From contig JANUWF010001783.1 of assembly GCA_026120185.1 (NCBI GenBank), forward strand, positions 775,001-839,000: DNA of 64,000 nt, in the 5' to 3' direction. Numbering within the stretch: the stretch's first letter is position 1; the number at the start of each line of letters is the position of its first letter. Positions 12,007 to 24,604 of the stretch are shown piece by piece. Source of the DNA: Voacanga thouarsii. Lineage: Eukaryota; Streptophyta; Magnoliopsida; Gentianales; Apocynaceae. The notes below the pieces were generated by a model, which did no database searches, was not told the origin of the DNA, and saw nothing but the letters and a program-made list of their open reading frames with translations. The position numbers and the translations under genes are program-made.

Positions 12007-12455
12007 TTGGACAAGGAGCCCCGATTCAAGAGTGCTGCCGTTGGGACTACTGGAGGAGGAGGACAAAAGCTACAAGTGAAGGCTAAGGTGTTCGCCCTGA
12101 ATCATAAAGAATTTGGAGCGGATGCAGTAGCAGTAGAAAGTATACTCTTTATCCAGGGACGCTTCATTAATGTTTTGATAGATCCTTGATCCACACATTC
12201 TTATATGAATAAAGATTGTGCATATCATTTGGGTTGGAAGAGAAGGAACTACCCTACACCTTATTAGTGAGCACCCCCTTAGGAAAGATGGTAGAAGCTG
12301 GGAAACTAGCAGAGGACTATGAAGTTAAGGTGGGAAGAGAAATTATGAAGGCGGACCTTATAATTTTACCTATTAACGACTATGATTTCATCTTGGATAT
12401 GTATTGGTTGGCAAAGCATAGAGCCCCAATTGATTGCAAGATTAGGACGGTATAG
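12007..12455 (+). pseudogene. Retropepsin-like protease domain, degenerate
   Basis: Shows FINVLIDP then, after a stop, STHSY around 12165-12200. This is the active-site region that in the family reads D-(S/T)-G or D-P-G followed by ATHSF. Downstream, LPYTLLVSTPLGK, ADLIILPINDYDFIL and YWLAKHRAPIDCK (12250-12445) are the normal Tekay protease flank. The two halves are in different frames, with the shift between 12189 and 12216. Confidence 0.85.
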
Positions 12456-12639
12456 TTTGTAAGACCTGGTTATGATGTAGTTGAGTTTAATGGGAAACAG
12501 GTGAAGGAGTTGAAGTTTATGATTGCTAGCACTAAGGCTTGGAAACTACTGAGGAAAAGATGCGCGAGATACCTAGTTTGCCTGTTAAATAAACCCATTG
12601 ATCAGTGTACCTTGGGCAATACTGAGGTGGAAAAGGAAT

Positions 12640-13560
12640 TCTCGGACGTTTTCTCCGCTAAACTTACTTTTCTTCCTCCAGCATGGGAAGTTGAGTTCAC
12701 AGTAGAACTGATTCCTGGAGTGGAGCCCGTATCAAGGACACCCTATTGAATGGCCCTAGTAGAACTAAAAGAGCCGAAGGAGTAATTTGAAGAATTAGTG
12801 AAGTAAGGTTATCTTAGACCGAGCACATCACCATAGGGAGCACCGATACTATTTGTCAAGAAGAATGATAGAACACTGAGGCTATGCATCGACTACTGGG
12901 GATTAAACAACCTCACAATCAAGAACAAGTATCCTATACCCTTTATTGATGAGCTGTTCAATCAATTGCAAGGCTCGAGCTATTTTTTTGAAATTGGATC
13001 TTCGGCAAGGATATTATCAAGTGCGAATTAAGGATGAAGACAACCCTAAGAGTGATTTCAACACGAGATATGGATATTACGAGTTCGTGGTAATGCCATT
13101 TGGAGTGACTAATGCCCCTGCAGTCTTTATTGATCTAATGCACCAAGTTTTTTAGCCGTATTTGGATAAGTTTGTGATAATTTTTATTGATGACATATAA
13201 ATTTATTCTAGGAGTCCAGAGGAGCAAGCTGAGCATTTGAAGATGGTATTGGAGATGTTGAGGGAGCATAAGTTTTATGCTAAATTTAGCAAGAGTGAAT
13301 TTTGGTTGGATACTGTATCTTTCTTTAGACATGTGATATCCAAAGATGGTATTAAGGTGGACCCTACTAAAGTGGAAGCCATAGCAAATTGGAAGTAACC
13401 AGAGAACACTATCGAGATACGAAGTTTTCTTGGACTAGTCGGATATTATCAGTGATTTATTAAGAAATTCTCCACTCTAACTTCGCCGATGACACGACTA
13501 TTGAGGAAGGATGTTCCTTTTACCTGGAATGAGAAATGTTAGAAGAGTTTCTAGGAACTC
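12640..13560 (+). pseudogene. Reverse transcriptase, degenerate
   Basis: Ty3/gypsy RT in order: FSDVFSAKLTFLPP (12650), [25 protein letters not shown], then [16 protein letters not shown] (13000), [14 protein letters not shown] (13090) and the catalytic FIDDI at about 13180-13195, with both aspartates kept. The primer-grip and thumb relics follow. A frameshift falls in the T run at 12983-12989. Stops include TGA 12747, TAA 12783, TAA 12804, TAG 12834 and TGA 13453; each is one transition away from the Arg, Gln or Trp expected in the family. Confidence 0.9.
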
Positions 13561-13569
13561 AAGAGACGA

Positions 13570-14000
13570 TTGATGACTGCCCCAATTTTGAGTTTGCCTG
13601 AGGAAGATAAGCCTTATGTGTTATACACTGACGTATCAAAAGAGGGGTTAGGCACTGTATTGATGCAAGATAGGAAAATTCTAGCCTACGCATTAAGGCA
13701 GCTAAAACCACATGAGGTCAACCACCCAACGCATGATTTAGAGTTGGCTGCTATTGTGTTTGTCCTGGAGAAGTGGTGACACTATTTATATGGAGCAGAG
13801 TACAAATTTTTCATTGACCATAAGAGCCTAAAGTATATTTTCACTCTAAAGGACTTAAATCTCCAATAACGTAGATGGATGAAATTCTAATAGGAATATA
13901 AGTGCCCTATCAATTACCATCTAAGAAAAACTAATGTGGTAGTTGATGTTTTGAGTCGAGAGGTGAAGGTGGCTAACTTGAGAGTTCGGGAAGTGCTAGC
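13570..14000 (+). pseudogene. RNase H domain and connection, degenerate
   Basis: [16 protein letters not shown], then [35 protein letters not shown] and DHKSLKY (13610-13850) are the plant Ty3/gypsy RNase H motifs. The first catalytic aspartate (TD), the DLE glutamate and the later DHKSL aspartate are all present. A TGA follows the W at 13777 and further stops occur at 13868 and near 13890. It ends in VVVDVLSREVKV, the tether before integrase. Confidence 0.88.
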
Positions 14001-14289
14001 CAGGAGATATTGGATCAAATAGTGGAAGTCCAAAAAAAGAAGATTTGTATAAGCGACTTGAAATTGAAGCCTGACCTGAAGCAGGAGATCAGGGAAGTCT
14101 AGTAGGACAATGCAAAATTTCAAACTTTCAAGGGAAAAGAGATTGGAAGAGGAGGAAAGGATTCTTGGACAAATGAAGCTAGAATACTATATTTCCGAGA
14201 TAGGATATGTGTGCTGAATAACCAAGGGCTAAAAAAGAAAATATTGGATATAGCTTACAAGAGTAAGTACGTGATACACTTGAGGGAGG

Positions 14290-15088
14290 TGGAGATGTAC
14301 TGCGATTTAAAAGAAGCTTTCAGTGGTCTGGAATGAAGAAGGATGAGACACAATGCGTTTCAACTTGTTTAACTTGCTAGAAAGTCAAAGCAGAGCACAA
14401 GAAGCGATAGGATTATTACAATCGTTGCTAATTCCTGAGTAGAAGTAGGAAGAGATGACCAGGGATTTTGTCATTGGACTGCCAATGACGAAGACTTATA
14501 AGGACACAATCTGGGTGGTAATGGACAGATTCATGAAGATGGCACATTTTATACCTGTTAATATAAGGGCCTCGAAGGAGAAATTGGCTTAGATATATAC
14601 CCGAGAGATAGTGAGACTACATGGAGGGCCATTGAGCATTGTGTCTGATAGGGATCCCAAGTTTACCTCGAGGTTCTGGAACTAGTTTCAAGAATCAATA
14701 GGATCTACATTGCATTTCTGCACACCCTCAAATTGATGGTTAGTCTGAGAGAGTTATTCAGATATTGGAAGATATGCTTCAAGCGTGTATTTTAGATTTT
14801 GGTGACAAATGGATCGATTCTTTACTTTGTGCTGAGTTGGCATACAACAATAGTCACCAAGCATTAATTGGGATGGCTTCCTATGAGGCACTGTATGGAC
14901 GGAAATATTACGTACTACTATATTGGGGATGGACTGAAGCTGGACATATTAAAAAATCTAGCGAAGTGTGGATTCAGGAGATGATGGACAAGGTAAAAAT
15001 TATAAGAAAAAGATTTAAAGTAGCTCAAAGCCAACAAAAGAGTTACGCTGATAATATGAGAAGGGAACTGGAGTTCCAGGTGGAAGAC
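14290..15088 (+). pseudogene. Integrase, zinc-binding and core domains, degenerate
   Basis: A zinc-finger relic (CVSTCLTC at about 14355-14395) is followed by the core. The catalytic triad is visible as RDFVIGLP (Asp at 14464), SDRDPKFTS (Asp at 14647) and SERVIQILEDML (Glu at 14746). Frame changes lie between the last two. The open 14765-15091 frame carries the C-terminal part of the core and ends at a long foreign insertion after QVED. The rest of the protein is at 26076-26527. Confidence 0.9.
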
Positions 15089-16528
15089 TAATGTGTGTTT
15101 TTTAGTGTAGAAAATATTACCCACAAATTACACAATTAATCAAGTTTTAATAAAATGCTAACTATTAAAATCATATATATGGGCAAGTATATCTATCATA
15201 TAGTATAGGGAATAGCAAGTATCGAATCCACTAGAATTTAGACTTCCACTTTATTTTATCCAAATCTTTTTTGTTTAACCAATAAAATAAAGAAATAGAA
15301 GTAAATAAAATACTAACCTAATATACTAGAGAAAATCAAGTTATAGAAAAAAAGTCATAAGGATAATCAATGAGTAAAAACAAGGAGAAAAGACATGTAA
15401 ATAGATAAAAATACTTGACTACACAATAATGATTGATTAGCAATTCTCATGAAGGAATAAATTAGACCCACTTTCATTTGTAATCTATAGAATCACTATT
15501 TTATAGATAAATCAGTGAATATATTTTATTTCAACCAATTTATCTAAAAGATGCATTAAAATTAATCCTTACTCAAATCCCTATATTCTGGGTGATTTAA
15601 GCATGAAATTAGCCAATGAATCTATATGCCAGCAATTATCAACCTATATTTGATTACTTAAGTTTTTTATTTCAAAACCCTTTTGCAAGCAAGTTAAGAA
15701 ATAACAAATATGAAATTAATTAAATTAAACCCACTATCAACCTCTTTTGCAAGCAAGTTCACAAGAAGAAACAATCAACTGATTCTTTAATTAAAAAGTA
15801 ATTAAATACCAAGAATAATAATGAATTGATTAAAAAGATAAAATCAATACAAAATCATGAATCTAAAAGGATATCCTATAAAAACAATTAAATTATTAAT
15901 CTCTAATGGTTAATAAATTACAAAGAAGAGAAAAAGAAACCGCTCATAGACAAATAAGCTTTCTTCTTCTTCCTTGAAACCTTTTTGAGCAACCTCCTCC
16001 TCTTTTCCATGATCTCCTTGATCCTCCTAAATCTTAGTGTTTCTCTAGGAGTTCTATAAAATATTACAATGAAAATTCAAGAATTAGAACTATTTTGTAT
16101 AATGTTATTCTTTTGTATTTATAGGAATTTAGATTGCCAAAAAGTGCCTATAAGAGTCATTTCTTGTGGTTGAAAGAGTTCCTAAAAGAATCTAACTGAA
16201 ATTGCCAAAATCTTCTCCACGAGAAAAATCCGTTACCTTAAACCAATACTGAGCTGATGCCGGCCATGCCTCAGAGCCTGCCTTTGCTCTGTTTTTGTTT
16301 TCCCAGTGAATGGTCGGCGCAGTTGCACTCTGTACGGCTGGCGCTGGTCGTGCTCTGTGCGCCCGATGATTTTGCTTCATTTTTCATCACATTTTGCATA
16401 AAATTATCAAAATACATTTTCAAAGGTAAAATATCAAATAGGAAGAAATATAACTAATTATTACATCAAAAGTATCATAAAATATCCTCAAATAACTAGA
16501 AAAATATAGGTAAATATAGATCTTATCA
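15089..16528 (-). repeat. 3' LTR of outer LARD-like element
   Basis: Starts TAATGTGTGTTTTTTAG on the + strand (sister copies start TGATGCGTG) and ends CTTATCA. The reverse complement of a polypurine-type tract, CATTCTGCCACACTT, follows at 16529-16543. Homologous to the LTRs at 16661, 20575 and 24605. The overlapping short ORFs at 16192-16457 are not conserved in the sister LTRs. Confidence 0.88.
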
Positions 16529-16660
16529 CATTCTGCCACACTTAAGCTTTGCTTGTCCTTAAGCAAACACTTAAGACAAGATCACTAAAACTATTCTTTT
16601 CATCTCAATTTTCTTCCCAATAAATTCACAATTCTCTTTCAAATCTTAGATACAAACTTG

Positions 16661-18018
16661 GGATGCGTGTTTTTTAGTGTAGAAAATAGTACCAACAAAT
16701 AACACAATTAATCAAGTTTTAATTAAAATGCCAACCACTAAAACCATATATACGGGCAAGTATACCCATCGTATAGTATCGAAAATAGCAAGTATCGAAT
16801 TCACGAGAATTTAAACCTCCACCTTACTTTACCCAATAAAATAAGACAAGACCAAAAAAGAAAATAAATAAAGATAAAAACAGATATAACTCAAGGATGC
16901 AAATTCATGTAACTAGACAATTATCTTGGAAGCATAATGTTGAATTACTTAGCATTCATCATAATCAATTATCATCTTGGTATTATGAAGGAATATAAAG
17001 TAAAATTTAATCGTTTCCCAAGTCATGAATCTACTTGGATAAATTCCACTTCCTTTGTCAATCCATGGAATCACTATATTTTGATTCATATTAATAAATA
17101 TTTCAATCAAGCTAACATAACCAAAACATGCATTAAGCTTAATTCCTTATAAGTATGAAATTAGCTAAAGACTCTTTGATCGAGGTGAAATTAACTAATC
17201 TTTGATCACTCAGTCCTATAATCTTAACTTCATCGTTCAAGTCCATTAAGATTAACAAATATGAAATCAATGCAATAAAATTCCTAATATCGTTTTGTCG
17301 AGTCAATTAGAAGAACTCGTATCAATAACCAATGATAACAAATAATCAAACACCAAAGATAACAATAGATTGATTAAACATTCCAATTAACTCAAAATTA
17401 TAATCTCCAAAACAATATCCAATTACAATCAAAACATTAAGCACACCATTGTTAAAGAAAAGTAAACAAAGGATAAAAGATAAAACTCGTAGACAAGTCC
17501 TTCCTCTTCTTTCGAAAACCTCCTTTAAACAATGCTCCTTTGAGTGATGATTAAGTAGCTAACTTGGATCCGTCAAATCATACATTTCTCTTGTGTTTTT
17601 CTTGTATTTATATGCCTCTTTGATGTTAAAATTTGTTGCTTGAGAAGTCTAGTTCGAGTAGAATTTAGAAAATACCAAAATCTTTGAAAAATATCAAATT
17701 CGTGCACAATCGCCTCTAGGCAAAATGGAAATGGCACCGGGTCCAGTCGACCCACATGTCGCCAGGTTGCTTTCTCTGTTGTTGCTGTATAACTAAAAAG
17801 GACCCAGCGCCTGGTTCCTTGGCTGGGCCTGGCACCAGATGTATTCTGGAATTATTCACTTTTCGCTCAAAATCAACTCAAATCTGTACAAATTTGCCAA
17901 AAATACTTTTTACAAGCAAAACGTCAAATAGGAAGGAATATGTCTAGTTATTACAACAAAAGTACCTCAAAACAATCTCAAATAACTAGAAAAATAATGG
18001 TAATTTTAACCCCTATCA
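16661..18018 (-). repeat. 3' LTR of inner LARD-like element
   Basis: Begins GGATGCGTGTTTTTTAG (first T mutated to G) and ends CCCTATCA. The reversed polypurine tract CATACCCCTACACTT (18019-18033) follows. Non-coding; the short ORFs at 16937 and 17573-17947 have no family resemblance. Confidence 0.88.
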
Positions 18019-19883
18019 CATACCCCTACACTTGAACATTTACTTGTCGTCAAGCAAATAAGATTTAAATCACTAAGCATTTTGAACATGATAAAACAAT
18101 TTCACAAATTTTTTCTTCGAAAATTCATCCATAATGAAGGAATAAGCTTCTTCCAACCTCAAATACAAACTTTGTCGTTCATTTAACCCTTTTAAAACCT
18201 TTCAAACTCATGTATTAAATCAAATAATTCCAAGGCCATCAAAGTTAAGTTAAATAAGCTTATATCCAATACAAGAAAATCATCTTACTCTTCAAGCAAA
18301 AACATAAATAACATAAATCATACATGTCAAGTCATTTAACCAATTCAAGTATTATAAACTCATATTTACACAACTCAAGTTAGGGAAATAAGAAAACACT
18401 CCACTCTTTTTTTTTTTTTTTATCTCTCATTTTTTTTTTCAATGACTTAGGGAATTAATAGTCTCTAATGAATAGATTTCTTTTCACGCACCATATTGGC
18501 TCCCTTATAGTCATCATTTATCATTTTTTTTCTCGCAATTTTCTTTTACTTTGTTTACTTTCTTGCCTTTGGGATAGCTTCAAGAGAGTGTGATGCTGCT
18601 TTGTTTCTTCTCTTCTACTTATCGTATTTGCCCCCTTTTCAGCAAAAGGTCTTTCTGTCTCTTTTTTTCCTCAACAAATGAAAGCAAAATTTTTTCAACT
18701 TACATTCTTTCCTTCACTCAATTTTTTTCCTCACATTCCTTAATCATAACTCAAAGTTAAAAAAATTTTAATTCTATAATACAAGAATTAATCAACAACT
18801 CTTCCCATATTTCATCATATCATCCACATTCAACCTTAAAGAATAAAACAAAACTAAAATACCAAATATAACCAAGGTTAACTTAAATTTCCAAGACTTA
18901 ACAAAATCTAACTTAATATGCAAGTTTACCTTTTAAATAAAAATCAAACCATAATGGATGGCAAATCTATATCTAAAGATAAAAAGAAAATTATCACTCC
19001 ATCATAGACAAATAAGCTCAATTTAGCTCCAAAATCTCCAAACGGTTAAATTTTCAAAATTTCAAGTTTTCAAAAGTTTCAAGTTTTCAAAATCAACAAA
19101 ATGAAAACACCAAGATAATTGATAAAAACTTAGAATAAAAAATATTACTAAACCACTCTCTCACACTTAAACAGGACAATGTCCTTATTGGCCAAAAGTT
19201 AACACAATAAAGCATCTCCAAAGGGACCAAAAATGATAAAGGAGGGATAGAGTTAAGCAATACCCCCCAAGTGGAATAATGCTCCAATAAATATTAAAAC
19301 ATGGAATAGAGAGTATAGCTTGTCCAAGAGGACTTTATTCCGACCTACAAAAGAAACCATAAATAACAGCACAAAGAAAATAAGAAAAGAAAGATATACT
19401 TAAATAAAAGAAAACAAACTAAGAAAATATTTTCCTTATTACTAGGGGAAATAACATCTAACAATACAAAACAAAGACACAAACTCTTTCCACTCATTAT
19501 ACTTTCTCATCAAACATTTGAAAAAGAAATTTATACTCATTGAAAAAGGTAAGGATGATGAAAGTAGAAATAAGAGAGGTTTTTTAAAAATAGAAGGTTC
19601 ATAGAAAATATTAATTGCAATGACTATACATGCAGGACCCCCCTTCTATAACACCCTTTTAGACATGCAAATCAAGTTTCCAACATAAAAATTTAAATTA
19701 TGTCTAAAAAGTGTGTAAACATGAGAATTACCACTTAACCCTTCAAAAGATTTGTCACAATTGAAATTTTCCTTAAAACTTAGTATTTGAGTTTTCAAAG
19801 ATGGGATCAAGAAATTCTTACTTTTTAATACTCCAACAAATACCAAGTTACCTCCCTGAAATTAGGGTGAAGGGTAAATTTTA
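18019..19883 (-). other. Non-coding 3' internal region of inner element
   Basis: AT-rich and poly-T-rich, with no coding domain. It contains a block near 19150 (CACACTTAAACAGGACAATG) that recurs at 22955 in the outer element and at 32258 in the Athila-lineage remnant. This shared tract links the three elements. Confidence 0.7.
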
Positions 19884-20186
19884 TCAACATCCTCCAAGGG
19901 TTTTGTATGATGTAACAGTGAAAGATCTAACTCTTTGAGACATGTTAAATTTCTTACACATCATTTGGACATTGTCCTCCAAGAATAGAGAGGAACCTAA
20001 GAAATCATGTGATAAAAAGATATTAGAATTATTAGCATATAGAGTAGAATCAAATAGCTCCCTTGCCACATTGAGCACTTGTTCCTCATATCCTTTCTCA
20101 TCTCCTTGGGAATTCGCTTGTTCAAGTGTATGGACATTTACGGCATCTTCAACCAACTTGGCTAGTTGTGTTCTTGCAGAGCGCAT
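19884..20186 (-). pseudogene. Short ORF of inner LARD-like element (homologous to outer copy)
   Basis: A 100-codon frame close to the primer-site end, where gag would lie in an autonomous element. It contains HTLEQANSQ, ARELFDSTLYANNSN and SSLFLEDN. The outer element has a matching frame at 23724-24008, so a short protein-like stretch has been kept in both. No zinc knuckle, protease or RT. The function is unknown; it may be residue of a gag leader. Confidence 0.45.
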
Positions 20187-20550
20187 TCATTGGGATGCTT
20201 CTTCATACTACCTAGGGGACGTGATTGTGTTGGCAATAAATGATTTGATTGAAGCTTCAATTGACGTCTTACTAAAATCATTAATCTGAGCTTATAACCA
20301 TACCAATGTGTTATCATTGTAGCTCTTTTGGTATTGTGCGCATGAATAATTGTCCATAATGATGGTTTGAACTTCACACTTAAAGAAAAAAAAATCAAAT
20401 AAAAAATAAAAATAAAAAAAACAGAAAAATAAAGAAAAGAAAAATATATTAATTAAAAATATTCATAATCTTCCTAAATACAAAAGTTAGTGATATAGAC
20501 ACACAACAAAGGCTAAATCAACAAGGCTTGAGGGTTTTCGATAGTGGCCA

Positions 20551-20568
20551 TCCTCGGCAACTGCACCA
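20551..20568 (-). other. Primer-binding site, degenerate tRNA-Asp (inner)
   Basis: Reverse strand TGGTGCAGTTGCCGAGGA, three mismatches from the tRNA-Asp-complementary sequence used by Athila-lineage elements. It lies 6 bp inside the 5' LTR (20575-22010). Too damaged to expect efficient priming. Confidence 0.75.
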
Positions 20569-20574
20569 AAAACT

Positions 20575-22010
20575 TGATACGTGTTTTTTAGTATAGAAAA
20601 TAGTAATCAAACTTTAATTAAAATGCCAGTCACTAAAACTACACATACGGGCAAGTATACCTATCGTATACTATAGGGAATAGCAAGTATCGAACTCATG
20701 AGAACTTAGGCTCTCACCATACTTTACCTAAATCTTTATTGTTTAGCCAATAAAATAAGAAAAGACTAAAAAGGAAAATAAATAAAGATAAAAATAGATA
20801 TAACTCAAGGATGTAAATTCATGTAACTAGACAATTACCTTGAAAATATAATATTGAATCATTTAGTATTCATTACAATCAATTATCATCTTGACATCAT
20901 TGAGAAATATAAAGTAAAATTCAATCGTTTCCCAAGTCATGAATCTACTTAGATAAATTCCACTTCGTTTGTCAATCCATGGAATCACTATATTTTGATG
21001 CATATTAACAGATTTGTTAATCAAGCTAACACAACCAAAACATGTATTATGCTCAATTTATTATAAATATGAAATTAGCTAATAACCTTTTGGTCGAGGT
21101 GAAATCAACTAATCTTTGATCTCTCAGTCCTATAATCGTAACTTCGTCGTTTAAGTTCATTAAGATTTAACAAATACGAAATCAATGCAATTAAACTCCT
21201 AACATCGTTTTGTCGAGTCAATTAGAAGAACTTGCATCAATAACCAATGATAAAAAATAATCAAACACTAAAGATAACAATAGATTGATAAAAAATTCCA
21301 ATTAGCTCAAAATCATAATCTCCAAAATAATATCCAATTACAATCAAAACATTAAGCACACCATTATTAAAGAAAAGTAAATAAAAGATAAAAGATAAAA
21401 CTCATAGACAAGCCCTTCTTCTTCTGCCGAAAACCTCTTTTGAACAATGCTCCTTTGAGTGATGATTGAGTAGCTAACTTGGATCCGTCAAATCACACAT
21501 TTCTCTTGTGCTTTTCTTGTATTTATAAGTCTCTTTGATGCCAAAATTCATTGCTTGAGAAGTCTAGTCCGAGTAGAATTCATAAAATACCAAAATTCTT
21601 TAGAAAATATCAAATTCGTACACAACTGCCTTTGGGCAGAGTGGACCTGGCACTGGGTCCAGTCGACTCACATGGTGCTAGGCCCATTCTGCTTTCTGTA
21701 TTTTTGCTATTTAACTAGAATGGACCTGGCGCCTAGTCCTTTGTTCTAGATTCTTCCTGAAATTTACTATGTTTCCTCTACTTGACCAGAATGGATCCAA
21801 TGCTTGGTCCCTTAGTTGGGCTGGCATCACGTGCATTTTGAAATTGTTCACTTTTCGCTCAAAATTAACTTAAACCTGCACAAATTTGCCAAAAACACTT
21901 TTTACAAGCAAAATGTCAAATAGCAAGGAATGTGCCTAGTTATTACAACAAAAGTATCTCAAAACAACATCAAATAACTAGAAAAATAATGGTGATTTTA
22001 GCCCCTATCA
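20575..22010 (-). repeat. 5' LTR of inner LARD-like element
   Basis: Starts TGATACGTGTTTTTTAG on the + strand and ends GCCCCTATCA. Pairs with 16661-18018, differing by scattered substitutions and small indels; it has an extra stretch near 21700-21800. Confidence 0.9.
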
Positions 22011-23723
22011 ACTTCTCATTCATTCAGCCCTTTAAAAACCTTTATAAACTCATACATTAAATCAAACATATCAAGGTCCTCAATTTTAAGTTGAACAAGC
22101 TTATACTTTAGCATAAGAAAATTACTTCACCTTTCAAGCTAAGACATGGATAGCACAAATCATTCAAGTCAAGTTATTTAACCAATTCAACTAATAGAAT
22201 CAAAATTGCACAATTGAGTAGCAAAATAAGGAGACGCTCATTTTTTTTCAACACTTATTTTTTTCTCAAGATAACTTAGGAAATTTAGCCTCAAGTGAAT
22301 GGATTTCTCTTCACACACAGTATTGGCCCTCTTTTAGTCATTCAAAATTTTCCTTTGCTTTTCGGGAATTGATAACCTTAAGAAAGTGGATTTCTCTTCA
22401 CTAACCATATTGGCCCCCTGAAGCAATTATGCAGTGAGATAGCAAAAACATGCATTTTTTTTTAAATAAACAAATCTTTTTGCTCATTTTTTTTTTTGTC
22501 AACTCACCAAAGAAAAATTGCACTCCTTTTTTCAATTCTCACCATCCTTATTCACAACCCAAAGTTAAACAAATATAGAACCATGAATCAAGAATTAATC
22601 AACAACTCTTCTCATATTTCATCACATCATCCATATCCAAACAAGGAAAGTAAAATAAAATTCAAATACTAAAACATAACCAAGATTAACTTAAATACTC
22701 AAGACTTAACATATTCAAACTAATATACAAGTTTACTCCAATAAAATCCAACCAATTGAATGACAAAATCATATTCAAAGTTGAAGAAAAAATCATAACC
22801 TCATCATAGGCAAAAACAATTTCATGCCAAAAACATTCTTTTATACCCCAAAATTTTCAATATTTTCAAATTGTGCTCAAAATTTTTAAATTAGCTCAAG
22901 AAACACCAAGAAGAACCACAAAAGCTTGGACAAGGAATATCACCAAACCACTTCTACACTTAAATTGGACAATGTCCTCATTGGCAAAAAATCAACACAA
23001 TAAAGATTCCAAAGGGACAAAAAATAATAAAGATGGATAAAGTTAAGTAATACTCCTAAAAGTGCAATAAGCTCCAATACATATTAAAACTTGAAATAGA
23101 GCGAAGAGCTCATCCAAAAAGTATTTATTCAAGCCTGGAAAACAAAATAAAAAGCACAAAGAAAGCAACAGCAAAATAAAGCACACCAAAATAAAAAAAG
23201 CACTCTAAATCAAAATACTAATAAAAATCCTAAGAAAGCTAATAAAGACACGACTCACTCCGCCACATTTAAGTTGGAAAATATTTTCCTTATTTGGTGG
23301 AAATAACACCTAACAACTTAAACAAAACCAAACTAAAAATAAAGATATAAACTCTTTTCACTCATCATGCTTCCTTATCAAACATTTATACAAGAAATTA
23401 AAGTTCATTGGAAAAGGTACGGATGATGAAAGCAAAAATAAGAGAGGTTTTTGAAAGATGGAAGGTTCATGGAAAATATTAGTTGCAATGAATGTAAATG
23501 CATGACCCTATTTCTGTAGCACATTTCTAGACATACAAATTAATTTTCCAACACAAGGATACAAATTATGTCTAAAAAGTGTATAACTACTAGAATCACC
23601 ACTTATCCATTTAAAAGATTTATTACAATGAAAACTCACTTTTATGTATAGTAGTGTAGATCTTAAAGATGGGGTCAATAAATCCTTACTTTTTGAATCA
23701 TGGCCTACAAAAACTAAGTTGTC
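22011..23723 (-). other. Non-coding internal region of outer element
   Basis: Resumes the outer element's body after the nested copy. Poly-T tracts, A-rich tracts and the shared CACACTTAAA-type block lie near 22955-22985. No coding domains. Confidence 0.7.
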
Positions 23724-24214
23724 TCACTTTGAATGGGATGAAGGGTAGGAATTACCACCATCCTCTAAGGACTTCTTATGATGTAGCGTTGAAAAATCCA
23801 ATTCCTTGAGGTATGTCAAACTCAACACATCATCATTTGGACTATTATTTTCCAAGAACTGAGAGGAACTTACAAAAGTATGCAACAAAGAGAAATTAGA
23901 ATTAGAAAAACATAGTTTAGAATCAAACCTTTCTCGCCTCACATCGTTCATTTGTTCCTTTTGGCCTCTCTTTTCTAATGTATGGGTCGTGTTAATTAAG
24001 GGGTACAATTTTTCGCCAATTATCTCCTAGGGTGGCTCAGAAATTGCTCTTTCCAGTCCCTCATCTCGCTATTGTGTCGTTTCTGCCTGGGTTGTTGGAT
24101 AAGCCGGCGCTGGTTCAAGCACTCCATTCGGTGCCGGTTAAACTCTGCAACGCGTTCCCTGTGATTGTTCAAAATTTGACTAGCTTGATGAAAGTTTCCC
24201 TTGAAGCTCCTCAA
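23724..24214 (-). pseudogene. Short ORFs of outer LARD-like element
   Basis: Two adjacent frames, 24020-24214 (Arg/Gln-rich, 64 codons) and 23724-24008 (94 codons). The second shares HTLE, RERFDSKLCFSNSN and SSSQFLENN-type motifs with the inner element's ORF. Probably one longer ancestral frame broken by a shift between them. No named domain seen. Confidence 0.45.
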
Positions 24215-24581
24215 CTATCTTCACTAGTTGTGTTCTTTGATGGCTCAATCATTGGGATACTTCCTCATAGAACTTTATGGATGAATTTGTGTTGACAATA
24301 AAAGAATTTGTTGACGCTTCAAGTGATGTCTCACTAATGGCATCAATGTGCACTTGCAACCTTGCCAATCTATCATTGTAACTCCTTTTATATTGTGCCC
24401 ATGAATAAATACCATAATGATGTTTTAAACCTCATACTCAAAATAAAAACAAACAAAAAAAAATAAATAAAAACACACAAATTAGAAATATTCACAAACT
24501 ATCTAAATATAAAAGTTAATGATATTTACAAATACAATAAAGACTAAATCAACAAGACTCAAGTATTTCTGATAGTGCCCA

Positions 24582-24599
24582 TCCCCGGCAACGGCGTCA
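24582..24599 (-). other. Primer-binding site, tRNA-Asp (outer)
   Basis: Reverse strand TGACGCCGTTGCCGGGGA, one mismatch from the Athila-type TGGCGCCGTTGCCGGGGA that complements the 3' end of tRNA-Asp. It is 5 bp inside the 5' LTR that starts at 24605. Establishes orientation and lineage. Confidence 0.88.
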
Positions 24600-24604
24600 A
24601 AACT

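Larger units (their letters stand above)
16661..22010 (-). mobile_element. Non-autonomous LARD-like LTR element (inner, nested)
   Basis: LTRs 16661-18018 (3') and 20575-22010 (5') enclose a 2.56-kb internal region. Flanks are ACTTG (16656-16660) and ACTTC (22011-22015). The host sequence split here (AGATACAAACTT then CTCATTCATTCAGCCC) is seen unsplit in the inner element's own body at about 18165-18195, which proves nesting of one family member inside another. It lacks gag-pol domains and would need proteins supplied by a relative, presumably Athila-lineage. Confidence 0.9.
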
